A stretch of DNA of 64,000 nucleotides from Gautieria morchelliformis (Eukaryota; Basidiomycota; Agaricomycetes; Gomphales; Gomphaceae): positions 186,001 to 250,000 of the forward strand of contig WHVA01000006.1 of NCBI GenBank assembly GCA_015179125.1, written 5' to 3'. Shown in pieces: positions 55,617-64,000 of the stretch. The notes below the pieces were generated by a model. The model was not told the DNA's origin. It worked only from the letters and a program-made list of their open reading frames with translations, and ran no database searches. The stretch's first letter is position 1, and every line of letters starts with the position of its first letter. The translations under genes and the position numbers were made by a program.

Positions 55617-56256
55617 CATTGAAGGCACACTTGCCGGGTCTGTGTGAAGGGACTCAACTATCATATGGCGAAGAAGTTTATGTTTACTGGCAGGCTGTGG
55701 CGGACGCTTCTGACGCTGGCATACCATTGATCAGTTCCCATGCCACTAGCAAGCACCCAACCAGACCCTGTCCCCAGCCTTCCCCGCTCAAAGTGCCGTC
55801 CTTCTCTTACACAATCTACTCACATGCTGCATGAAGGGTATGTAATCTGATGCCGCGAAACCTGACGAGGAGCGAATGAGCTGGCCGTGGTCGAGTGAGA
55901 AAAAAGGACGAAACCTTGTCACTGTACACGCGAGGGCATTGCAGGCACACTTGCCGGGTAGGCTGTGGGAAGGGACTCATCTATCGTATGGCGAAGAAGC
56001 TTATGTTTGCCCCAAGCTGCGGCGGACACTTCTGACGCTGTCATACCATTGATCCTTTCCCATGCAACTAGCAACCATCCGACCAGACCCCGTCGTCAAC
56101 CTTTCCCGTTCAAAGTGCCGCCGTCCTTCTCCTACACAATCTACTTACATACTTGCTCCAGGATATGGAATCCGATGCCGTGAAACCTGACGAGGAGCGA
56201 ACGAGCTGTTCGTGTTCGAGTGAGAAGAAAGGACGAAACCTTGTGGTGTGCATCGA
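55617..56256 (+). repeat. Tandem duplication of promoter and first exon start
   Basis: Two head-to-tail copies of 320 bp (55617-55936 and 55937-56256). Shared words include GGCACACTTGCCGGGT, TATGGCGAAGAAG, CACAATCTACT and AACCTGACGAGGAGCGAA. The second copy contains the start codon (56165) of the hydrolase-HEAT gene. In the first copy the matching ATG is followed directly by TAA, so it cannot serve as a coding exon but duplicates the upstream sequence. Confidence 0.8.
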
Positions 56257-59200
56257 CGGCACATCCAATCAGTTTGGACCAAACGTTCGTGGGCCCTTTC
56301 TTTGCAACCCAACATACTGCATCTGACCCATCTCGAAAGAATACAAATGTCATAGAACTCTACAGCCAGCTCATCAAGGGCGACAACCAACTCACGTATT
56401 ACAACAGCGGCATCGGCACGTACGCCAAACCATCCTGGAAATCGTGGAGTTACGTGAAACAGGTCGTGGATAACAAGATAGATCTCGCGATTGCCTGGTA
56501 AGATCTCCACTGTCCTCACTCGCAATCGAATAATATTGACGCCTCATCATTCAGGAACTTCGAAAAGATTGTTATAGCTGCATATCGGTGGCTCTCACAA
56601 AATTATCAGGACGGTGATCGCATCTACTTGTTTGGTGAGCCCCAGGTTAGCACCTGTCTCGACCTTCCTGAACATCGACACCAGGGTTCTCTCGCGGTGC
56701 CTATCAGGTCCGTGCTTTAGCTGGTATGATCCACAAGGCACGTTCCATTTCCTCGCCCTCGAGATGGCTACTAACGTCTCGGTCTTGGTGTCGCAGGTGG
56801 CCTGGTTCACAAAGGAAACGAAGAGCAAATACCATTGTGAGTGTCGTTATAGACTTGGATACGTTTGGGCCGCATCTTATTGTTCTCCAGCGCATATGAG
56901 CTCTACGCGGATGAGAGGAGCGAGAAGTATTATCCTCCCCAGCCGAAGAAGTTATTGCAGCGCCTTCATCTCCGTAAAAGGCCTGTCAAACCGACACCTG
57001 TCAATATGGCGGAGCGTTTCAAGACAACATTCTCGCGAGAGAAAGTCCGTGTGCACTTTGTTGGCGTATGGTGAATGTCCAATACCAGGTTCTTCGTCGC
57101 TCTTGACTAATAATTGATCTCACAGGGATACGGTTTCCTCAGTGGGGACTGTCCGCAATAAAATTTTGCCTCTCACAGATCAAACAGACCACGTCTGCTT
57201 CTTCCGCCATGCGCTTGCCCTCGATGAGCGCCGAGTCAAATTCCTACCCGAATATGCGCATGGCGGTGTGTCTCAGCAAACGGTCGTACAGCGGAATGAA
57301 GACATACCCCAGCCTGACAAAGCTAGACGCTCCGCAGATCTCACAGCTGACGAAGACAAAACGGGTATAAAGAGCTCCACTTCCCGTCCCCGCATCAAAG
57401 AGGTCTGGTTTCCTGGGACCCATTCAGACATGTGCGTGTCACCTTTACTCGGGTTCACTTCCTGACTATGGTGCGTAGTGGGGGGGGAAATAAACTCAAT
57501 CTGAACCTGAAACTTGGCAAAACGTCTGGTCTTTGGATGTCATATGAAGCTATCTCAAGTGGCCTGCAGATGCGGCCGACCAAGGTTGATTGGGATTGGA
57601 ACAATCTAGGGGAGGTCAAGGAGTCACTGACTCCGGTATGGCGTATATTTGAGTGGCTTCCCTTCAAAAGGCTTTCATATGAGGACTCGTCATCAACAAC
57701 CTACCGGTGAGCTTGATATATAAGTCTCTGAGGGTCGGCTAAGTGGGACAAATTTTCAGTACGCATAAGGGGCATGGTCGAAAAATGAAGCCCGGTCAAA
57801 ATATCCATGCCTCAGTTGCCTTTTGCCCCACCTCCTATTGCCCTAAAGCAAAACTGAGCTCTGAGGGCAGTGTCCAAGCATGGACAGACCTAGTAGGCGG
57901 GGGAGATCGTACATGGAGGATGTGGACCGACCGTTTCAAAGATGTCCTTGAGCTGGATTTTTTTGATGATACCACAGTGACAGAAGCCATTCAGAGACTA
58001 AATTCTGGCCCTGATACTGAAAAGGGTGTCTGGCTCCACCGTCTGCTGGTGATGACCTGGTCTTGTGAGTTCTTTGGTTTTGAATGCGACACAAACCAAG
58101 TATATCGTTGGTATTTAGGGCAGGGTTCACGCACACTAGTGGACCAAGGTGTGATCCCAATGCTTTTTCACCTCTTAGAGCCTGAGCATACTATAACCTC
58201 TGAGAGCTGGGATAATCTATGTAATATACTCATGGCATTGAGTAGGCAGGGGTGTAAGTTTGAAGGGCTGTCATTTTATCTCATATTATTAATCTCTATC
58301 AAAGGGATAACCTTGGATGAAGGGATGGTTGAGAGACTCCTCTATGTGAAGGGTTGGGAGAATGATGTCAAACTTGCAAGGTGGCTGGCATCAGTCATGG
58401 AACCATGCAAATTCAGGAGTAAGTAGCCTTAGATCCTTCAAAGGAGTCTCCTAAAGCAAGTTGTTATCACAGACTCCGAAAAGAGAACAGAAAGTATAAT
58501 GACAAAGCCATTAGAAAGGGGGTTGATGGGGAATAACTCCCAAGTAGTTGTTGCATCACTCCAAATACTGAGGTGGCTTCTGAATGAGAGTGAGATAACA
58601 GTGTTAATATATTATGAAATGGCAACTGACATTGCTATAGTAGATGAGAAGGGTTATCTGCAAATATTTTTGAATCAAAATGATTGCACAGTGATTTCGA
58701 CCCTTCAAAGAATACTGCTTTGTGAAGACGTGGATATACGAAACCAGGCCTTGAAAGTCCTAGCAGCTTCTATGGCTCATGGTGAGTATCATCTCTTGTG
58801 AATGATACTGTATGCTTAGAGATACCCAGATAACATTCGTAACCTAATCTTCAATCCTGATATGATATCTACCATCCAAAGGTTACTGGTGGATAAAGAT
58901 GAGAATGTCCAATGCCAGACCTTGACTATTCTAGTAGTTTCTATGAAACACAGTGAGACCTTCTCATAGATTATATCACATACTTACAGAAACACAGATG
59001 ATCTATATGGCCGAATGCTCACCCCTGGCATAATCTCTACCTTTCACAGCAAGCTGAGAGATGATTGTGAAAGAGTTCAGACCCAGGCTTTGAAAACCTT
59101 AGCAGCTTCTATGGCTCACAGTGAGTATCCCCTTGTGAATTATAACACATGCTCACATATACACAGATAACCTGCATAGTCTGATTTTCAATCCTGATAT

Positions 59201-61520
59201 AATATCTACCATTCAAGGGTTACTGGCTGATAAAGCTGAGGGTGTCCAATGTCAGGCCTGGGACTTCCTAGTAGCGTCTATGGCTTACAGTGAGTATTCC
59301 CTTGTCCATTATAATGCATGCTCACATATACACAGATAACCTCCATAGTCTGATTTTCAACCCTGATATAATATCTACCATCCAAGGATTATTAGCTGAT
59401 AAAGTTGAGGATGTCCAATGCCAGGCCTGGGACTTCCTAGTAGCGTCTATGGCTTACAGTGAGTATTCCCCTGTCCATTATAATGCATGCTCACATATAC
59501 ACAGATAACCTCCATAGTCTGATTTTCAACCCTGATATAATATCTACCATCCAAGGATTATTAGCTGATAAAGCTGAAGATGTACAATGCCCGGCCCTGG
59601 ACTTTCTAGTGGCATCTATAGATCACAGTAGGGCCTCTTCATGAATTATAACACAAACTTACAGATATATAGATACCCTTTATGGGATGGTTTTCACTCC
59701 TGCTATGACTTCTACTATTTACAACAAGCTGAGAGATAAAGATAGGGGAATTCAGTTTCGGGCTTTGAACACCATCATAGCTTCGATGGCTCACAGTGAG
59801 TATCCAGTTGTGAATTACAACAGATGTTTATAGGTACACAGATGACCTCCATAACCTGATTTTTAACCCTGAAACAATATCTACTATGCAAGGGTTACTA
59901 GCTGATAAAGGTGGCGATGTCCAAGGTGTTGTATTGGACATCCTAGTGGCTTCTATGGATTATGGTGAGACCTCTGCATAAATTATATCACATGCTTACA
60001 GATGGACAGGTGATCTTTATGGGCTGATTTTCACACCTAGCATAATTTCTGCCATTCATAGCAATCTGAGAGATAAATATTGGGTAATTTGGTTCCAGAC
60101 TTTGAAAGCCATCACAGCTTCCATGCCTCACAGTGAGTATCCCCTGTGAATTATAACACATCTTTACAGGTACACAGATGACCTCCATAATCTATTTTTT
60201 ACCGCTGAAACAATATCTGCCATGCAAGGGTTATTGGCTGATGAAAATAAGGATGTCCAATGTGAGGTCTTAGATACCCTAGTAGCTTCTATGGACCACA
60301 GTGAGACCTATGCATAAATTATACCATATACTTACAGATGGACAGGTGATCTTCATGGGCTAATTTTCACTCCTGGCATAATATCTGCCATTCATAGCAA
60401 GCTGAGAGATAAAGATTGGGGTGTTAGGTTCCGGGTGTTAAAGACCATCACAGCTTCCATGGCTCACAGTGAGTATCCACTTGTGAATCATAACACATGC
60501 TTACAGGTACACAGATGACCTCCATAGTCTGATTTTTAACCCTAAAGCAATATCTACTATGCAAGGTTTACTAGCTGATGAAGATGAGGATGTCCAATGT
60601 AAGGCCTTGGACATCTTAGTTGCTTCTATGGATTACAGTGAGACCTCTGCCCACACTATATCAGATACTTACAGACTGCCAGGTGATCTTTATGGGTTAA
60701 TTTTCACTCCTGGCATAATTTCTGCCATTCATAGCAAGTTGAGAGATAAAGATTGGAGAGTTCGGTTCCAGGCTTTAAAAGCCATCATAGCATCCATGGC
60801 TTATGGTGAGTATCTCCTTGTGAATGATAAGACATGCTTATAGCACACAGATAACCTCCATAACCTAATTTTTAACCCTGAAACAATATCTATTATGCAA
60901 GGGCTACTAGCTGATAAAGATGAGGATGTCCAATGCCTTGCATTGGACATCCTCATTGCTTCTATGGATTACAGTGAGACCTCTGCATAAATCATATCAT
61001 ATACTTACAGATGGACAGGTGGTCTTTATAGGCTAATCTTCACTCCTGGTATAATTTCTGCCATTCATAGCAAGCTAAGAGATAAAAAGTGGGGAGTTCG
61101 GATCCAGGCATTGAAAACTGTAGTAGCTTCTTTGGATTATAGTGAGGATCCTCTTGTCAATTATAACACATGCTTACATACATACAGATGACCTCCATAA
61201 CCTGATTTTCAACCCTGACATGGTATCTGCCATTCAAGGGATGTTAGCTGATAAACATGAGGATGTTCGATACCAGACCTTGAAAACCTTGGAAGCCATT
61301 ATATATCATAGTGAGTTTCCTCTTTCAAATTATTACATAGGCTCACAGGTTCAAAGATGACCTTTGTGGGCATATTATCAATGATACCCTCATTTTGGCC
61401 ATTCAGGCAATGCAAAATGATCCGGACAACAATGTCAGATTGCAGGCTGTGATAACATTTAATCTTGCTTCTAGCTACCTTGGTCTGTCCTTCCATCCTT
61501 CCTCTTCGACACATGGCTGA
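56165..61520 (+). CDS. DUF2235 (Tle1-like) hydrolase fused to a HEAT-like repeat array
   Basis: I reconstruct 27 exons giving 1,324 residues, all junctions in frame. Exons 1-9 (56165-58418) encode a DUF2235 alpha/beta hydrolase, the family of the Tle1-like phospholipases: NLVVCIDGTSNQFG, nucleophile elbow YLFGFSRGAYQVRALAG, the Asp in VHFVGVWDTVSSVG and the His in WFPGTHSDIGGG, so the triad appears complete. Exon 9 adds a ~200-residue linker (WTDLVGGGDRTWRMWTDRF, LHRLLVMTWSCEFFGFE) with no P-loop or other NTPase motif. Exons 12-26 (58830-61310) are each exactly 123 nt, phase 1 at both ends, one 41-residue HEAT-like repeat apiece; exons 10, 11 and 27 look like divergent caps. The lipid-hydrolase activity follows from the family. 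A sensor-effector role in self/non-self recognition is inferred from architecture. It is probably intact. Confidence 0.85.
58830..61310 (+). repeat. Exon-per-repeat array: 15 x (123-nt exon + ~45-nt intron)
   Basis: Fifteen exons begin at 58830, 58998, 59167, 59336, 59505, 59673, 59842, 60010, 60178, 60346, 60515, 60683, 60851, 61019 and 61188. Every exon is 123 nt and the introns between them are 45-46 nt, giving a genomic period of about 168.5 bp. Two repeat types are present: A (NDLHNLIFNPETIS...GLLADKDEDVQC) and B (SDLYGLIFTPGIIS...SKLRDKDW). The order is A B A A A B A B A B A B A B A. The three adjacent A units at 59167-59627 are almost identical, introns included. Confidence 0.9.
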
Positions 61521-61709
61521 GAGTCTTCTTTCAATATACATGTTGCAACTAGCTTGTTGAATTTGACTGGGGTAACATGTAGGTATTTGTTTTACCACTA
61601 ATTGTTTAATATTCCTGATAGCTAGCCATGCATCAGCAAAGGGACTTTAAACAGTTCGAAGGAAGGTGCAATATCATAATCAAAGATATTGCTTGTGCTT
61701 TGTTACTAT
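61521..61709. other. 3' flank of the hydrolase-HEAT gene
   Basis: Short non-coding gap between the stop codon and the gypsy LTR fragment; no feature recognised. Confidence 0.5.
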
Positions 61710-62212
61710 TGTAGGGGATGTCCCCTCCCTTTTCCCATTCCAAATCTGGTCCAAGTTAGTTCCACTTGCTCTGCTCTCAATTCCACTTCCACTTCTAGAA
61801 GCACTTCTGCCAGCTCCACTCATTTCATCACCTCGGCTCTGCCTCTGCACTTCCACTTTTGGAACAGCATTGGAAGTGAAACAGCTCACATAGTATGCAG
61901 CATCCAAGGTCATACTGGGTTCATGCAGGCCAGGGGAGGGCGGGGTTGCTGGTGAGTACTGGATGATGGCCCTGGCTGTGATCGAGTAGGTGTATATTAT
62001 GGGCTCACTGGCAGTGGGGAATCCTTAGACTTTTCTCTTTGGATTTCCCCTCTGCTAGGTGAGATTACCTCCTTTCTCTAGATTCCTTGAGTTTATGTAT
62101 ACTTTGGGTTTCCCCTCTGCTAGCACACATGATTATGTGATTTTCTCAATACTTGAGGGTTGCCTTACAGTAGAAATATCTCTCATTAGAGGCCAGCAGT
62201 TACACTGTGTAT
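61710..62212 (+). mobile_element. Gypsy LTR plus start of internal region
   Basis: A ~460-bp LTR (61710-62169) beginning TGTAGGGGATGTCCCC and ending GAGGGTTGCCTTACA, clearly related to the Gypsy-A LTR (TTCCACTT-type hexamers, CTTAGACTTTTCTCTTTGGA, two TTTCCCCTCTGCTAG boxes) but well diverged. About 40 bp of matching internal sequence follow (GTAGAAATATCTCTC...AGAGGCC) before homology stops at a transposase remnant. No target duplication found. It is an old, truncated fossil. Confidence 0.75.
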
Positions 62213-63430
62213 TGCCACTCTCTTCTACTATTTGCTTTATGAATAGAGTATAACCTCCATCCATAGCTACACCATCATATTTCTCTATCTTCTCATGTAT
62301 TCTCATCTTCTTAAGCATAACATGATATTTACATGGTACTGATTTGGATATAAATAATATCATATCATTAATATCATTGCATGCCTGAGTACGAAGCACA
62401 GCTTTCTTAAGTTTAAAGGTGTATCCATCTGCAGAACTAGTCCCTGTTATTTTTCCTCTAATATCATGACCATCAAGGTACATTGTGATTGTGGAGGTTA
62501 ATCAAAAAGGTCATGGGATACAGCATATATGAGTATATAATATATATTATAAGAGTATTAATAACAACATATAGGAATATATAGTAGTATTTATAAGGAG
62601 AATAATATATGTTATTAGAAGATTCTGTATATATTTAAACACCTTGGAGATATATATACATATGAGAGAGTATTAGACTACGATATGAAGTAATAGTGGT
62701 TGGATAGATATTTGTAATATATATGAGAAGGTGTATTAATATGAATAGTTATAATGATATAGTGTGTATTAAAAGTTGGTAGAAAAAATAAGAAGATGCA
62801 TAAAAATAAAAAGAGGTGTTCTCGTCAGCACCGCTGCTCAGGAGGCTCAAAAGTAGAATTATTTATATCCCAACAATAAAATTGCCATATACTTTCACCC
62901 TCTTCTTTTCTATAATCTGAGAATAAAATGGGTGAAGCTACATGTAATAAAAGTTTCAACCATCTGCCTGTCTTAAAGCATTTTGGGTTCTCTATCTTAG
63001 CTGATAAAATTCTTATCTTTAGATCTGAGAACATATTTAAAAGCAAAGTTGTTATTTCTTAATCTAGTTGACTATTAGAACTTTGCTCATAACCATAGAA
63101 ACTCTGGTGAATATCGTGAAAACTACTCACAGGCATAAAAGCTCCCATTTCACTGAATGGAATTCCTTTTAGCATGTGGTATATTAGTAACAAACCTTTT
63201 TCTATATTTCTATAAGGACCAGGGTGGTGTTTAAATGGGAACAAGACAACTAGGAAGGAAAATACAGGTATTACTCCAAGTCTATCTACTATTGTTTCTT
63301 TTACAAGCTTTATATCAGGGATATTTTTTACTTCTGTTCTACTATATTTGGATGGCTTCATCTCAGGCCATTCAAAGTCAAGAAATGTCCAATGCTTTTC
63401 CAGAAGGTTATTAACTTCCTTGTAGCGGAC
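62213..63430 (-). mobile_element. DDE-superfamily DNA transposase remnant
   Basis: Two minus-strand blocks look like one transposase. The first (about 63430-62970) has HWTFLDFEWPEMKPSKY, LLIYHMLKGIPFSEMGAF and MPVSSFHDIHQSFYGYEQ. The second (about 62490-62213) has MYLDGHDIRGKITG, SADGYTFKLKKAVLRTQ and DINDMILFISKSVPCKY, and ends GVAMDGGYTLFIKQIVEE. The LDGHD and DGGYTL parts resemble DDE_Tnp_4-like transposases known from other fungi. A stop follows the first block, about 490 bp of mostly AT-rich sequence separates the blocks, and the C-terminus is cut off at the gypsy fragment. No terminal inverted repeats were found. It appears dead. Confidence 0.6.
62490..62830. other. AT-rich insert inside the transposase remnant
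   Basis: About 340 bp of very AT-rich sequence (many TATATA words) unlike anything else in the window, lying between the two transposase blocks. It could be a large intron, an inserted element or organelle-like DNA; no border repeats are evident. Confidence 0.45.
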
Positions 63431-64000
63431 ATTGTAGGCCTGGGGGCATTCTTGCATGAAGTGTCCAACCTTCCTGCAGCACCAACAGGTGAGTGGCTGT
63501 TGGAATCACCTTCTTGTCACATCCACATCCATTGGAGGGGGTCTGGATGCAGTCGCAAGGGGTGTAGGCACTGGTGTGATTGCTGGCCTTGAAGAGAGTG
63601 GTGTGGCAAACCTGGTGTGCGATTCACCAGCCTCGGAAACAACTGGCAGTGGAGGAGGGCTACTGTTCATCACCCTAGGTGCCTGGAATGCTTCATTGGC
63701 TGCACATGTGAGTATGACTGTTCTCGCTGCTCCATACCATGCAGATGGATCATCGTCCTTTGGCATCCCATGCAACATCAATGCAATGTGGCTCTGGATT
63801 GCAGTGTCAAGACCTCCATGGAACTTCATAGTAATCAATTGCCCATCTGTGTACTCAGCCTTCTCAACCAGCTCTTCGAACCTGTCGATGTATTCATCGA
63901 CTGAACGCTTGCCCTGATGGTACTGACGTGATTCCAGTTGATTCATCACATCAGTAACCTCATGTAGGGGGTAGAACTGCTGGCAAAATGTCTTAACAAA
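63431..64000 (-). mobile_element. Gypsy gag fragment
   Basis: On the minus strand the sequence encodes the gag protein of a gypsy element (SVDEYIDRFEELVEKAEY, HGGLDTAIQSHIALML) and a zinc-knuckle end (CCRKVGHFMQECPQAYNVRY). It resembles the Gypsy-A gag near 2450-2910. It runs off the right edge, and its left side passes directly into the transposase remnant, so one element probably inserted into the other. A fossil fragment. Confidence 0.75.

Noticed and set aside
56700-56800. GC-AG intron in the hydrolase-HEAT gene starting at AAG|GCACG
   Set aside because: A normal GT donor 4 nt further on (GCAC|GTTCC) gives the correct frame with the same acceptor, so no unusual splice site is needed.
58442-61520. 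The HEAT-like segments as a non-coding satellite
   Set aside because: Each unit keeps an exact 123-nt frame with splice signals and amino-acid conservation, and the whole joins in frame to the hydrolase exons.
1-64000. CRISPR arrays, operons, ribosome binding sites, bacterial origin
   Set aside because: The gene structure with introns and the protein families are fungal nuclear. The only evenly spaced repeats are the exon array at 58.8-61.3 kb and minisatellites, not CRISPR.

Overview
This window reads as nuclear DNA of a filamentous basidiomycete, most likely an Agaricomycete. The evidence is the gene set (Vts1, a DUF6534 membrane protein, GH16 and class-3 lipase enzymes, 2OG-Fe(II) oxygenases), many short 45-60 nt GT-AG introns, and chromodomain Ty3/gypsy and Ty1/copia retroelements. 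Organism and functions are inferred from motifs read by eye; nothing was searched.

Left part (1-20.4 kb) is a transposon graveyard. A piece of gypsy pol (1-181, minus) is followed by an old gypsy element (Gypsy-B, from 182). Gypsy-B is split by a younger, nearly full-length gypsy chromovirus (Gypsy-A, 1247-7966, target duplication ATGCC), which itself carries a solo LTR of its own family (6396-6875, target duplication GAGAC). A minus-strand copia element (10514-17620) follows, split by two solo LTRs of a third family. It sits in a ~75 bp minisatellite that is also interrupted by a fourth LTR family (18053-18784).

Middle part (20.5-44.9 kb) is gene space: a 2OG oxygenase (minus); an isopenicillin-N-synthase-like oxygenase in 13 small exons; PRMT3 (minus); a CCDC25/Jlp2 homologue; two more tandem copies of the first 2OG oxygenase, one decayed; a DUF3020-like basic protein; a TGL2-type lipase; Vts1; a short-chain dehydrogenase; and a DUF6534 membrane protein.

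Right part (46.4-61.5 kb) has a GH16 glucanase with a 7-nt microexon, then a tandemly duplicated block: class-3 lipase (minus) back to back with an ACT-domain gene (plus), each ACT copy followed by a GH16 tail remnant. It ends with the most striking gene, 56165-61520. This is a DUF2235 (Tle1-like) serine hydrolase with its apparent triad, fused to a HEAT-like array in which 15 consecutive exons are each 123 nt, all in phase 1, separated by 45-48 nt introns. The architecture (hydrolase effector plus internally homogenised repeats, no NTPase seen) resembles fungal and bacterial self/non-self recognition proteins. That role is inference.

The last 2.3 kb returns to transposons: a gypsy LTR, a DDE-type DNA transposase remnant (minus) and a gypsy gag fragment (minus).
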